Below are positions 1-9,759 of a DNA stretch of 64,000 nt, piece after piece. The number at the start of each line of letters is the position of its first letter. Position 1 is the stretch's first letter. The position numbers were made by a program, and so were the translations under genes. The notes beneath the pieces are model-generated. The model saw nothing but the letters and a program-made list of their open reading frames with translations. It made no database searches and was not told the DNA's origin. The DNA is from Pedobacter sp. MC2016-05 (GTDB lineage: Bacteria; Bacteroidota; Bacteroidia; Sphingobacteriales; Sphingobacteriaceae), in contig NZ_JAPIVT010000002.1 in the NCBI RefSeq assembly GCF_026239735.1, positions 431,563 through 495,562 of the forward strand. The letters run 5' to 3'.

Positions 1-773
1 AAAATTGGCCCTTTATAGTTAGCCGCCTTTAGTGCCGCAAGGTATGGCGTAAAATCATCACCCTTAATTCCGGGTAATGTCCGCTCTGCATCCTCCGCAA
101 TTTCGCAATGAATAAGTAAATCTTTTGCATCAATAATATTTTGAGGAGGCTCATGCTCCCTCCTCATATGGAAGATATCTGCGTTTAGCCTGAAGTTGGG
201 ATGGTTAACTGACCTGACAATTTCAGCTGCAGATTTCACCGTATTGATAAAATTGGTTTCTTTAGTTTGAAGATTCTCCAGCGCTATTTTAACATTATAT
301 TTGGCCGCAATTGGTGCTATCTTTTTACAAAGTGATACAAATGCACCTTTTGCTTTTTTAACATCGTAATCATCAGGTAATCTGCGTGCTCCCCCACTTC
401 CTAAAACAATCAAACTCACTCCAGCTTTTTGGGCACGACTAAACAGACTATCCACATACCCAAGTACAACTGCATCATTAACATCCGGACCGGCGATTTT
501 CATATTGCCGGGAAACATCACGTTGCACATATATAATTTCGATCGCAATTTACTGATCGACTGGAGGTTACTATTGAATTTTTCTTCTGATAGAGAAGGT
601 GAAATCATTCTGCCAACTGATTCTCCAATAAACTTAAATCCAGCGGCACGAATTAAACTATCTTTTTCTATCGGGGCAACGATACCCAGTGGAACAAATG
701 ATTTATTTATTGATTGAAAACCAAACACAAAAGAGGAAAGAAGAAATATGAGGATGATCGTTCTTAGTTTCAT
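1..773 (-). CDS. Secreted sugar phosphate isomerase/epimerase family protein (3' end outside window)
   Basis: The open frame starts at an ATG at 773 and runs off the left edge, giving about 257 residues of a truncated gene. It opens with a hydrophobic signal peptide (MKLRTIILIFLLSSFVFGF). The body reads like an AP-endonuclease-2/xylose-isomerase-like TIM barrel: an IALEN strand end with a Glu that could bind metal, NADIFHM (the family's usual L/ND-x-x-H-M), HCEIAE, and R-T-L-P-G near the visible end. Members act on sugars or sugar derivatives, often outside the cytoplasm in Bacteroidota, but the substrate cannot be told here. The C-terminal part is missing only because the window ends. Confidence 0.8.
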   Translation of the reverse strand, partial: MKLRTIILIFLLSSFVFGFQSINKSFVPLGIVAPIEKDSLIRAAGFKFIGESVGRMISPSLSEEKFNSNLQSISKLRSKLYMCNVMFPGNMKIAGPDVNDAVVLGYVDSLFSRAQKAGVSLIVLGSGGARRLPDDYDVKKAKGAFVSLCKKIAPIAAKYNVKIALENLQTKETNFINTVKSAAEIVRSVNHPNFRLNADIFHMRREHEPPQNIIDAKDLLIHCEIAEDAERTLPGIKGDDFTPYLAALKAANYKGPI

Positions 774-1102
774 GTTCAGTTTTACTTGGAAGATATTTTA
801 TACATCTTTTCCATTTAGGTAAAATCTAGTTTTTATTCCATTTGGTTAGTGGCTTTTAAGCCATATATCTTCACAAAATAAGGCTTTTAACTGAAAAACA
901 TTAAAACGGTTTAGTAACATTTTAGAAACGGGGGAAGTTTGCCAGATCATTCCGAACATTTTACGTGGAATCCGAGCAAAGCCAATGCGCCTTGTTATTC
1001 CAATTCATATCTAGCCTTAAATAGTGGTAGAAAAGAAAATGTCGGATCACAATAGTTAAGTAAGGTTTAAAGAGCTAACTTTAGGCGCTAGTTCTAAAAG
1101 CG

Positions 1103-1136
1103 AAAGCCCTTCAGAAAATAAATCCTGAAGGGCTTT
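1103..1136. terminator. Rho-independent terminator downstream of valS
   Basis: A 12-bp perfect stem (aaagcccttcag / ctgaagggcttt) with a ~10-nt loop lies 46 bp past the valS stop. Short T runs flank it on both strands. The rest of the 774-1181 gap shows no gene. Confidence 0.8.
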
Positions 1137-1181
1137 ATAATTTCTTCAATTATAGAAACCGCCAAATTTTATTAAGATAGC

Positions 1182-3872
1182 TTAACCTAGTAACGCTAAA
1201 CTTTCCTCAATAATCTTTATTTTAGCTTCTGCATCTGCCTTTTTATTGCGCTCGTTTGCAATAATTTCTGGTTTGGCATTTTGAACGAAACGTTCGTTGC
1301 TCAATTTGGCATCAACCGATTTTAGGAAACCCTGTAAATAAACCAAATCAGCATTTAAACGAGTGCGCTCGGCATCAACATCAATGTTTTCTGTTAAGGG
1401 AATGAAAAATTCATCTTTACCAGCCATAAATGCTGTTGCACCTGCAATCTTATCATTCACCATTTCAGCCTGAGAAACATTTGCTAATTTGAATATGACA
1501 TTCAGCCATTTTTCATAGTAGATCTCAGAATTTACTTTTAAACTTAACGGCAAAGCTTCTTTCGGAGAAATCTGTTTTTGATTGCGCACATTTCTAATCT
1601 CGGCAATCACGGTTTTAATCACCTCCGCGTCTTTCAATAAATTTTCGTCTATTGAGCCACCTTTCGGGAATTCGGCAACGATACAGCAATCCATTTCTCC
1701 ACGCTCTGCAAACAAATTATCATGCCATAATTCTTCCGTTAAGAAAGGCATATTTGGGTGCAATAACTTAATGATATTCTCAAAAAAAGAGATGGTTGCT
1801 TTATAGCTTTGAGCGTCAATTGGCTGTTGATAGGCAGGCTTGACCATTTCTAAATACCAAGCACAGAAATCATCCCAAACCAGCTTGTAAGTGATCATTA
1901 ATGCTTCCGATAAACGGTATTGTTTAAAGTTCGCCTCAATTTCTACAAGCGCTTCATTGAAACGATTCTCGAACCATGAAATGGCCTGTGTATTTGGATT
2001 TTCTAAGCTTTCATCAACTTCCCAGCCTTTAACCAAGCGGAAAGCATTCCATATTTTCGAAGCGAAATTACGCCCCTGTTCGCAGTAACTTTCATCGAAC
2101 ATTAAATCATTTCCTGCCGGAGACGACATTAACATCCCTACACGCACTGCATCGGCTCCATATTTTTCAATCAATCCTATCGGGTCTGGAGAGTTGCCTA
2201 AAGATTTAGACATTTTCCGCCCCAGCTTATCACGTACAATTCCGGTTAAGTAAACATTAGTAAATGGTTTCTTGCCCATAAACTCATGCCCGGCCATAAT
2301 CATGCGCGCCACCCAGAAGAATAAAATTTCAGGCGCCGTAACCAAATCATTGGTTGGGTAATAGTAATTGATATCTTTATTATTGGGATTTTTAAATCCA
2401 TCGAAAACCGAAATTGGCCATAACCAGGAAGAGAACCAGGTATCCATTACGTCCTCATCTTGCCTTAAAAAAGGTTCCAGCTGATGCTTAAATCCAGCCT
2501 TTTCAGTTTCTGAATGATTTTCGTTTAAATGTTTTTTATTCCAGAATTCTTCTAAGGCTTCATCCTTTGTTTTGGCAACTACCCAGTTTCCTTTATCATC
2601 GTACCAGGCCGGAATGCGTTGCCCCCACCAAAGCTGACGGGAAATATTCCAATCGCGAACATTCTCCATCCAGTGACGATAGGTATTTTCGAATTTATTG
2701 GGAATCAGGTTTACCTCACCATTTAAAACATCATCTAAAGCTGGCTGAGCCATCTCTTTCATGTTTACAAACCACTGCATAGAAAGTTTTGGTTCAATTG
2801 CAGCATCTGTACGCTCAGAAAAACCAACCTGCGATTTATAGTCTTCAACTTTATCCAAGTGACCCGCCTCTTCCAGCATTTTGGCAATTTTTTTACGGGC
2901 AACAAACCGGTCCTCACCCACTAGAATAACCGCCAATTCATTTAAAGTTCCATCATCATTCAAGATATCGGTTACTGACAAGTTGTGTTTCACACCTAGC
3001 TCATAATCGTTCAAATCATGTGCAGGGGTAACTTTTAAACAACCTGTTCCAAACTCAATATCAACATATTCATCCTCGATAACCGGAATTTCATGGTTCA
3101 CTAGTGGCACAAAAACCTTTTTACCTTTTAGGTGGGTAAACCGTTCATCGTTCGGGTTAATACAAATTGCGGCATCAGCCATTATCGTTTCCGGACGGGT
3201 GGTAGCTACAACAAGATAGTCGGAAGCTTCACGTCCAGAGTCAGCAGTCTTTTCACTAACTATCGTATAGCGGATGTAATACAGCTTTTGGTTTACTTCT
3301 TTACGGATTACTTCCTCATCAGAAACAGCCGTTTTACCTGCCGGATCCCAATTCACCATTCGGATACCACGATAAATCCAGCCCTTTTTATACAAGTGAA
3401 TAAAGGAATCGATAACGGCTTCAGAAAGATCTTCCTCCATCGTGAAACGTGTACGGTCCCAATCGCAGCTTGCGCCTAATTTCTTTAATTGTTCTAAAAT
3501 AATCCCACCATATTTCTCTTTCCACTCCCATGCGTATTTCAGAAATTCCTCGCGGGAAAGGTCTTTTTTATTAATACCCCGTTCCTTTAACATCGCCACT
3601 ACCTTTGCTTCGGTTGCGATAGATGCATGATCAGTTCCCGGAACCCAGCAAGCATTTTTGCCTTGCATACGGGCTTTACGAATCAACACATCTTGAATGG
3701 TATTATTTAACATGTGCCCCATATGCAGCACCCCGGTAACATTTGGCGGTGGAATTACAATAGTGTAAGGTTCACGCTCATCAGGCTCGGAATGAAAAAA
3801 CTTTTTCGATAGCCAATAGCTATACCATTTATCTTCTGTTTCTGCAGGATTGTACTTCGTGGAAATGCTCAT
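1182..3872 (-). CDS. valS: Valine--tRNA ligase (ValRS)
   Basis: Class Ia aminoacyl-tRNA synthetase of 896 residues that charges tRNA-Val with valine in the cytoplasm. The Rossmann-fold signatures are clear: PPPNVTGVLHMGH near residue 45 (HIGH class) and GRKMSKSLG near residue 553 (KMSKS class). Between them lies the editing (CP1) domain, with TTRPETIMAD and GTGCLKVTPAHD. The anticodon-binding domain follows, then the C-terminal coiled coil typical of ValRS (MAGKDEFFIPL through repeated Lys/Glu-rich helix). The length is normal for bacteria. A promoter-like TATTTTTG sits 30 bp upstream of the ATG and a terminator lies downstream, so it is probably monocistronic. Confidence 0.98.
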   Translation of the reverse strand: MSISTKYNPAETEDKWYSYWLSKKFFHSEPDEREPYTIVIPPPNVTGVLHMGHMLNNTIQDVLIRKARMQGKNACWVPGTDHASIATEAKVVAMLKERGINKKDLSREEFLKYAWEWKEKYGGIILEQLKKLGASCDWDRTRFTMEEDLSEAVIDSFIHLYKKGWIYRGIRMVNWDPAGKTAVSDEEVIRKEVNQKLYYIRYTIVSEKTADSGREASDYLVVATTRPETIMADAAICINPNDERFTHLKGKKVFVPLVNHEIPVIEDEYVDIEFGTGCLKVTPAHDLNDYELGVKHNLSVTDILNDDGTLNELAVILVGEDRFVARKKIAKMLEEAGHLDKVEDYKSQVGFSERTDAAIEPKLSMQWFVNMKEMAQPALDDVLNGEVNLIPNKFENTYRHWMENVRDWNISRQLWWGQRIPAWYDDKGNWVVAKTKDEALEEFWNKKHLNENHSETEKAGFKHQLEPFLRQDEDVMDTWFSSWLWPISVFDGFKNPNNKDINYYYPTNDLVTAPEILFFWVARMIMAGHEFMGKKPFTNVYLTGIVRDKLGRKMSKSLGNSPDPIGLIEKYGADAVRVGMLMSSPAGNDLMFDESYCEQGRNFASKIWNAFRLVKGWEVDESLENPNTQAISWFENRFNEALVEIEANFKQYRLSEALMITYKLVWDDFCAWYLEMVKPAYQQPIDAQSYKATISFFENIIKLLHPNMPFLTEELWHDNLFAERGEMDCCIVAEFPKGGSIDENLLKDAEVIKTVIAEIRNVRNQKQISPKEALPLSLKVNSEIYYEKWLNVIFKLANVSQAEMVNDKIAGATAFMAGKDEFFIPLTENIDVDAERTRLNADLVYLQGFLKSVDAKLSNERFVQNAKPEIIANERNKKADAEAKIKIIEESLALLG

Positions 3873-3901
3873 GAAAAATTATTCAGTATCAATTTAAGTG
3901 G

Positions 3902-3909
3902 CAAAAATA
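3902..3909 (-). promoter_or_regulatory. Bacteroidota -7 promoter element of valS
   Basis: TATTTTTG on the minus strand matches the Bacteroidota primary-sigma -7 consensus TAnnTTTG, 30 bp before the valS start. A TTTG lies only 12 bp further upstream, so the -33 box is not convincing. Confidence 0.55.
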
Positions 3910-4210
3910 CGTTTTTAGGGGCAAAACTTAAAGTAGAATTCATTTGACAAGCCAGATGTGCATTTCATTGCAAAGTCAGTCCTGCTTTTCGTTGCAATCT
4001 TTTTGCGAAAGTTGGTCTAAGTTCGTTTAAGGCCTGCATCAAAAAGTATTTACACTACAATCAGTTTAGAAAATTCTGTCTGCTACTCCTTTGATCATTC
4101 GGCCAATGCAAATTGCATATTTTGGCTGAAGCCAACCAACAAAATTTAAAAGGCCAGGAAGCTAAAGCAACATGCAATGAAATGCGAAAAAATTATCGGG
4201 TCTTCCTTCA

Positions 4211-4236
4211 TTTCCGTTGATTTCAATCAACGGAAA
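4211..4236. repeat. Perfect 12-bp palindrome next to the broken Uma2 gene
   Basis: TTTCCGTTGATT and AATCAACGGAAA are perfect inverted arms with a 2-nt centre, lying 12 bp past the stop of the Uma2 pseudogene. A smaller hairpin of the form TTGGCTGAAGCCAA lies near 4120-4135. The 3873-4247 gap holds these, the valS promoter and no gene. The palindrome may be a terminator or a dispersed element. Confidence 0.5.
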
Positions 4237-4247
4237 AAATTAAAATC

Positions 4248-4886
4248 TTAATCCAAATCTGCAAAAACATCATCCAGAAGAAGCTCGAAACGGGGGAAAA
4301 CAGACGAAGTAATCTTTTCGCTCAGGGTAAATATTTTTGAAGGCTGAAATTTACCGATATTGTTAAGAGTGTAAATAAGAATGTTTGATCACTTTGGCTA
4401 ACCACCCAATATTCTTTCACACCAAACTCTTCATAAACCTGATATTTATTTAGCAATTCCTTTTTGTTATTCCCTGTCGAGAGAATTTCAACAACAATAT
4501 CAGGAGCACCAATGCAACCGCGATAATCCAATTTACTTTTATCGCAAATTACACAAATATCAGGCTGGAGCACCGTAAAAACATCCTTATCAGCTTTACT
4601 TTCCTTCGGAAATCGAACATCAAAAAGGGGCAGAATAAACTTTACAGTTTTGTTTTTTGAGAAAGTTAAAGAGAGGATTGAAAATGTTTCTCGATATTTC
4701 CTAATGCACCCGTGAAGCCGCAGAGCTCATTTTAAAGATTTTTCCTTTAATTAGCTCTACCCTCTCTTCAAAAAGCCAGTTTAAGTAATTCGCATATCTA
4801 TAAGTCAACGATGCATCAATATCATTGAGTTGACGAACGGGTTCATCATGTATTTCAGGATATGGAATTGGCTCAGACATAACCAA
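4248..4886 (-). pseudogene. Uma2 family endonuclease, broken
   Basis: Pieces in different frames join into one Uma2 (DUF820, PD-(D/E)XK fold) protein of about 212 residues. The first piece (from 4886) carries VELIKGKIFKMSSAAS and ends at an in-frame TAG at 4701-4703 where the family usually has Gln. The same frame continues after the stop to SAPF. One extra T in a T5 run at about 4622-4626 then shifts to VRFPKESKADKDV, LQPDICVI and APDIVVEILS, the usual active-site region. A second shift near 4371-4377 leads to YTLNNIGKFQPSKIFTLSE and a normal end at 4248. The lesions are read directly. Loss of function is inferred. Confidence 0.85.
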
Positions 4887-4908
4887 ATATACTCAATTCT
4901 GTAGTAAA

Positions 4909-6882
4909 TCAAAACCGCATCTTTTGAATCCTGACGGCGTTCAAGATAGCCAATAATGCTACTCCAACATCTGCGAACACTGCTTCCCACATGGTTGCCA
5001 AGCCCCCTGCCCCCAAAATTAAAACCAAAGCTTTCACTGCAAAGGCCAAGACTATATTTTGAATGACTACTTTTTTTGTTGCTTTGCCGATTTTGATTGC
5101 AGTTGCAATTTTCGACGGCTGGTCAGTCTGAATTACCACATCGGCTGTTTCTATCGCCGCATCACTACCCATAGCGCCCATGGCCATGCCAATGTCGCTG
5201 ATGGCCAAAACGGGTGTGTCGTTTATTCCATCGCCCACAAAAGCGACAACTTTAGTTCTATCCTTTTTAATTTCCTCGAGTTTAGCAACCTTATCTTCCG
5301 GCAGTAAATCACCGAAATAAGAATCAATACCTAAAACACCAGCCACCTTTTTTACAATCGATGTCTTGTCTCCACTTAACATGACAACTTGTTTTACGCC
5401 ATTTTCATGCAGTTGTTTAATAGCCAATACTGCATCCTCTTTAATTTCATCAGCAATTAAAACGTAGCCGGTATATTTTCCATCTACAGCCACCACCACA
5501 ATACTTTCTTCTATATCCTTTATTTTAGTGTCGAAATCGATTTTAAATTTCTCCAAAAGTTTAACGTTTCCAGCCAGAACTTCTTTGCCGTTAACCACCC
5601 CTTTTAAACCCATTCCAGCAATTTCCTCAATATTTTCTGCAGTATGAATGTCTTTTTCCGCGGCATATTCTACAATGGCTTTCGCGATAGGGTGTGTAGA
5701 CTTCCCTTCAACAGCAGCTAATAATGTTATAAATTCATCTTCATCAATTAAACTCTCTACCTGCTGAACGTTGAATACTCCTCTGGTAAGCGTTCCGGTT
5801 TTGTCCATTACAATTGTATTTAGTTTGGCCATCAGATCTAAAAAGTTAGAACCTTTAAATAAAATTCCATGAGCAGAGGCAGCGCCAATCCCACCGAAAT
5901 AACCAAGGGGAATAGAAATAACCAAAGCACAAGGACAAGAAATGACCAGGAACACAAGTGAGCGGTATAGCCAGGTTTGAAAATGATAATCTCTACCCAA
6001 AAATAAAATCGGGACAGTAACCAGAGCCAACGCTAAAAAGAATACGATTGGCGTATATATTTTAGCGAATTTACGGATAAACAATTCCGTTTTTGCTTTA
6101 CGGGTTGTGGCATTTTGTACCATCTCTAAAATCCGCGAAAGCGCACTATCTGCAAAAGCTTTGGCTACTTTAATTTCAATAACCCTATCCAAATTCAGCA
6201 TTCCCGCTAATACCTTTTCGCCTTTATTAATGGTTTTTGGCTTACTCTCACCTGTTAAAGCAGCAGCATTGAAACTGCTTTTTTCTGATAGCATGTCACC
6301 ATCTAACGGGATTTTTTCACCAACTTTAACCTGAATAATTTCCCCAATGGCTACCGTTTCCGGATTTACGGTTTCGTATTTCCCGTTCCGCAACACACTG
6401 GCTACATCAGCCCGAACATCGAGTAAGGCAGAAATATTTCTCTTCGCCCGGTTTACTGCGGCCATTTGAAAAAGTTCGCCGATGGTATAAAATAACATGA
6501 CTGTAACACCCTCAGGGTATTCGCCAATAGCGAAAGCGCCAATGGTTGCAATAGACATCAAAGAAAATTCGGTAAAAAAATCTTTGGCTTTGAAAGTTTC
6601 CCAAACCTCTTTTAAAACCGGAATGCCTACAGGTAAATAAGCTACGATATACCAAAACGGACGAATGATTTTAAATGCATCGATCTTTAAAAAATTATCG
6701 AAAACAATACCAATAAGTAACATGATTAACGTTACTGTCGCGGGCAAATATGCCTTAAATGAAGACGGATCGCCACCGTGATCATGATCGTGCTCATCAC
6801 CTTCTGCGTGCTTATGCTGGTGCTGATCTTGGTGTGGTTTGCTACTGCAACAGTTATCTTCTTTATCGTGTGGATGACTCAT
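4909..6882 (-). CDS. Zn/Cd/Pb-type heavy-metal P1B ATPase
   Basis: Inner-membrane efflux pump of 657 residues that uses ATP to export soft divalent metals. The N-terminus lacks a CxxC HMA domain and instead has a His/Asp-rich tail (HPHDKED, HQDQHQHKHAEGDEHDHDHGG), a likely metal-sensing or binding segment. Then come TGES (actuator), the membrane CPC motif (ISCPCALVIS), the phosphorylation site DKTGTLT near residue 358, HP in STHPIAKAIV, GDGIND in the hinge, and an Asp in the last helix (FADVGVALL) characteristic of ZntA-type pumps. No regulator gene is adjacent. ZntA/CadA-like specificity is inferred from motifs. Confidence 0.92.
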   Translation of the reverse strand: MSHPHDKEDNCCSSKPHQDQHQHKHAEGDEHDHDHGGDPSSFKAYLPATVTLIMLLIGIVFDNFLKIDAFKIIRPFWYIVAYLPVGIPVLKEVWETFKAKDFFTEFSLMSIATIGAFAIGEYPEGVTVMLFYTIGELFQMAAVNRAKRNISALLDVRADVASVLRNGKYETVNPETVAIGEIIQVKVGEKIPLDGDMLSEKSSFNAAALTGESKPKTINKGEKVLAGMLNLDRVIEIKVAKAFADSALSRILEMVQNATTRKAKTELFIRKFAKIYTPIVFFLALALVTVPILFLGRDYHFQTWLYRSLVFLVISCPCALVISIPLGYFGGIGAASAHGILFKGSNFLDLMAKLNTIVMDKTGTLTRGVFNVQQVESLIDEDEFITLLAAVEGKSTHPIAKAIVEYAAEKDIHTAENIEEIAGMGLKGVVNGKEVLAGNVKLLEKFKIDFDTKIKDIEESIVVVAVDGKYTGYVLIADEIKEDAVLAIKQLHENGVKQVVMLSGDKTSIVKKVAGVLGIDSYFGDLLPEDKVAKLEEIKKDRTKVVAFVGDGINDTPVLAISDIGMAMGAMGSDAAIETADVVIQTDQPSKIATAIKIGKATKKVVIQNIVLAFAVKALVLILGAGGLATMWEAVFADVGVALLAILNAVRIQKMRF

Positions 6883-6963
6883 TTATCTCTTTTTCGTTGT
6901 GAAAAGCAACATCAGTTTCTCTTCGGTTTCTGTGTTCCCGCTACCGTTTCAAATCCTCACCTG

Positions 6964-7067
6964 ATGAAAAATCGGGTTTCGGGTTTTCTACTTTATCGGG
7001 TTTAGGTGGCTAAAATAGATGCACAATTTAAAGTTAGCTAAACCCGACGAAAGCGATACCTTTTTTG
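6964..7067. repeat. Pair of dispersed TCGGGTTTA elements, one in each orientation
   Basis: The plus-strand copy (6964-7010) begins ATGAAAAATCGGGTTTCGGG and ends ATCGGGTTTAGGTGGC. An opposite copy lies at 7039-7067 (taaacccgacgaaagcgata then cct and a T run). Related copies occur near 19.95, 20.56 and 52.74 kb. The rest of the 6883-7453 spacer shows no gene. Confidence 0.65.
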
Positions 7068-7453
7068 TCGTATTACATCAAAGCTTCACACTGCAATCAC
7101 AAAAAAGGTAAAGCATAGGCGGGAATGTATTATCGGATAAAAAACTAAATGCCCATTTCCGAATTCTGTTCAACTAATAGATAATCTTTCAAATTTAAAC
7201 TTTATTCTAAATCATTCTTAATAGCTAAAATTTTCTGAAGTACACAATAAAAGATGTTAAAAAATGTTAATACTGTAATAAGATTCAAAAATCATGAAAT
7301 CGTTAAAATTCCATTTTTCACCAGCTGAATTTATTAGACGTTTGGGCTTAGCCAAAATTTACTATTGGTTTAACAAGTAATATTCTTGGTATATTGTTTC
7401 AGTATTAATTAGTATTTCATAAATTTCGCTGTTAAAACTAACTTTAAAAGCGA

Positions 7454-9490
7454 ATGAAATATCAAAATTTGAAAAGTTATTTTGCAGGGCTAGCTATAGT
7501 TGCTGCTGCCTTTTCTGCAAATGCACAAACCACCAGAAAATTTATCGACCCGGCAAATATGGATTTATCCGTAAAACCAGGCGATGATTTCTACACTTAC
7601 GCAAGTGGTACCTGGATAAAAAACAATCCGGTTCCGGCGAAAGAAACCCGCTGGGGATCATTCAACGAGCTTCGCGATTTCAATATTAATGCCGTAAAAT
7701 CTTTAGTAGAAGAAGCTGCCGCAGATAAATCTGCGCCTGCAGGTTCGGTAAAACGTAGAGTAGGCGATTTTTTCGCTGCCGCAATGGATACAGTTGCCAT
7801 AGAAAAATTAGGCTACACCCCTATTAAGGCCGATTTAGAAAAAATTAAACAAATTAAGGATATTCAAGGCGTTCTTGACCAGGTGGCTTACATGCGTGTG
7901 AGTGGAATTGGGAGTCCAATGTTCGGCCTTGGTGTGGGTCAGGATCGTAAAAACGTTAACAAATACATGGTGAACATTGGTCAGGGCGGAACCACTTTAC
8001 CTGACCGTGATTATTACCTGAAGGATGATTCAAGAAGCGTAAAAATTCGTGAAGCCTATAATATTTACATTACCACCCTGTTTACTTTAACTGGAAGCAC
8101 AGCTGAAGAAGCTAAGAAAAAGGCAGAAACAGTATTTCGAATTGAAAAGCAGTTTGCTGAGGCCCAAATGAGCCGCTTAGAGATGCGTGACCCTTATGCA
8201 ACTTACAACAAACTTACTGTTGCTGAATTGAGCAAAAAAACGCCTGACATTAACTGGGCAAATTATTTAACCAAGTTTAAAATCAAAGGTCAGGATACCC
8301 TATTGGTTTCTTCTCCTAAATTTATGACCAGCCTTGATGGAATGCTAAAATCTATCCCGGTTGCAGACTGGAAAACTTACTTAGAATGGAACGTTTTAAA
8401 AAGTTCTGCCGGAAGCTTAAGTTCGCCCTTTGTTAAAGCAAGTTTTGCTTTTACCCAGGCACAAACCGGTCAGAAAGTTCAAACACCACGTTGGCAACGC
8501 ATGTCATCTTTAACAGATGGCACTATTGGCGAGTTGTTAGGTCAGTTATATGTAGCTAAATACTTCAAACCAGAAGCGAAAGCCCGTATGGATGCGATGA
8601 TTGTAAACCTTCGAAAAGCGTTCGAAATCAGAATTAAAGGTTTAGAGTGGATGAGCGATGAAACAAAGAAAAAAGCACTGGAGAAACTTGCCGCATTCGA
8701 ACCTAAAGTGGGTTATACCACTAAATGGGAAACTTATACAGGCTTAAACATTAACAGGGGAACTTATTTCCAAAATCTTCGTAATGCAAGCGTTTGGGGT
8801 TACAATGAAAATGTTAACCGATTAGGCAAACCGGTGGATAGAACTCGTTTCGGTATGACTCCACCTACGGTAAATGCTTCTTACAGCCCAACAATGAATT
8901 CGATTACCTTCCCTGCCGGGATTTTACAATTTCCATTCTTCGATCCAAATGCAGATGATGCTTTAAATTATGGTGGAATTGGCGCAGTTATCGGACATGA
9001 AATGAGCCATGGTTTTGATGATAGCGGCAGCCAGTATGATGCAAAAGGTAACTTAAAAAACTGGTGGACTGCTGAAGACCGTAAAAAGTTTGAAGAAAAA
9101 ACAAAAGCTTTGGGTGAGCAATTTGATGCTTACACTGTTTTAGATACGGTTCATGTTATCGGCAAACTAACAATGGGCGAAAACATTGGAGATTTAGGTG
9201 GACTTAACGCCGCTTATACTGCATTTAAAATGACTAAACAAGGTCAGAGCAACGATAAAATTGATGGTTTTACACCAGATCAACGTTTCTTCCTGGCTTG
9301 GGCGCAGGTATGGAGAGGCAATATTCTTCCAGAAAGTGCAGCTCAGTTAATTAAAACAGATCCACACTCACCTGGTCCGTACCGTACAATTGGTGCTCCG
9401 GTAAATATGGATTCTTGGTACCAGGCGTTCGACGTAAAACCTGGCGATAAATTGTACAAAAAACCAGAAGACAGAATTAGAATGTGGTAA
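7454..9490 (+). CDS. M13 family zinc metallopeptidase (PepO/neprilysin-like)
   Basis: Exported endopeptidase of 678 residues that cleaves short peptides. It begins with a signal peptide ending at ANAQ (MKYQNLKSYFAGLAIVAAAF). The N-terminal M13 domain starts at the family phrase VKPGDDFYTYASGTWIKNNP. The catalytic domain has NASYSPTMN, then HEMSH near residue 515 (two zinc His and the catalytic Glu in VIGHEMSHGFDD) and GENIGDLGG near residue 575, carrying the third zinc ligand. The C-terminus ends in RMW, as M13 proteins often end in xxW. Length and motifs are intact. It stands alone, followed by a terminator. Location in periplasm or outer membrane is inferred. Confidence 0.95.
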   Translation: MKYQNLKSYFAGLAIVAAAFSANAQTTRKFIDPANMDLSVKPGDDFYTYASGTWIKNNPVPAKETRWGSFNELRDFNINAVKSLVEEAAADKSAPAGSVKRRVGDFFAAAMDTVAIEKLGYTPIKADLEKIKQIKDIQGVLDQVAYMRVSGIGSPMFGLGVGQDRKNVNKYMVNIGQGGTTLPDRDYYLKDDSRSVKIREAYNIYITTLFTLTGSTAEEAKKKAETVFRIEKQFAEAQMSRLEMRDPYATYNKLTVAELSKKTPDINWANYLTKFKIKGQDTLLVSSPKFMTSLDGMLKSIPVADWKTYLEWNVLKSSAGSLSSPFVKASFAFTQAQTGQKVQTPRWQRMSSLTDGTIGELLGQLYVAKYFKPEAKARMDAMIVNLRKAFEIRIKGLEWMSDETKKKALEKLAAFEPKVGYTTKWETYTGLNINRGTYFQNLRNASVWGYNENVNRLGKPVDRTRFGMTPPTVNASYSPTMNSITFPAGILQFPFFDPNADDALNYGGIGAVIGHEMSHGFDDSGSQYDAKGNLKNWWTAEDRKKFEEKTKALGEQFDAYTVLDTVHVIGKLTMGENIGDLGGLNAAYTAFKMTKQGQSNDKIDGFTPDQRFFLAWAQVWRGNILPESAAQLIKTDPHSPGPYRTIGAPVNMDSWYQAFDVKPGDKLYKKPEDRIRMW

Positions 9491-9595
9491 CACTGAAATA
9501 AATGATTTAAAGATCGAAGTCGAAAGCTTTCTACATCAGTTTTTAAATCCCTATAGTTTTTCATCTCGAAGAGGAATATCAAACCTATCATGCAA

Positions 9596-9624
9596 ACGTC
9601 CCGGCCATCCGGGACGTTTTGTTT
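9596..9624 (+). terminator. Rho-independent terminator after the M13 peptidase gene
   Basis: Stem acgtcccgg / ccgggacgt with loop ccat, followed by tttgtttt on the plus strand, about 105 bp past the peptidase stop. Confidence 0.85.
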
Positions 9625-9732
9625 TACCAAGGTTTTCTGCAACATGCAAAAGTCAAAACTATATCCATCTATGAATTAAGAAAGCTGAGCAACAAAAAAT
9701 ATGGTTATTTTAGTAAATATTAAATATCATCC

Positions 9733-9740
9733 TATCTTTG
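9733..9740 (+). promoter_or_regulatory. Bacteroidota -7 promoter element of the DUF2625 gene
   Basis: TATCTTTG is a perfect TAnnTTTG, 19 bp before the start codon. No clean TTTG box was found at the expected upstream distance. Confidence 0.6.
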
Positions 9741-9759
9741 AATAACATAAGTATCATAC

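Noticed and set aside
505..717. A 70-residue plus-strand frame near the left edge
   Set aside because: It is antisense to the sugar isomerase-like gene, whose signal peptide and motifs are clear.
3132..3479. A 115-residue open frame on the plus strand inside valS
   Set aside because: It is antisense to the conserved valS coding sequence and has no homology or promoter.
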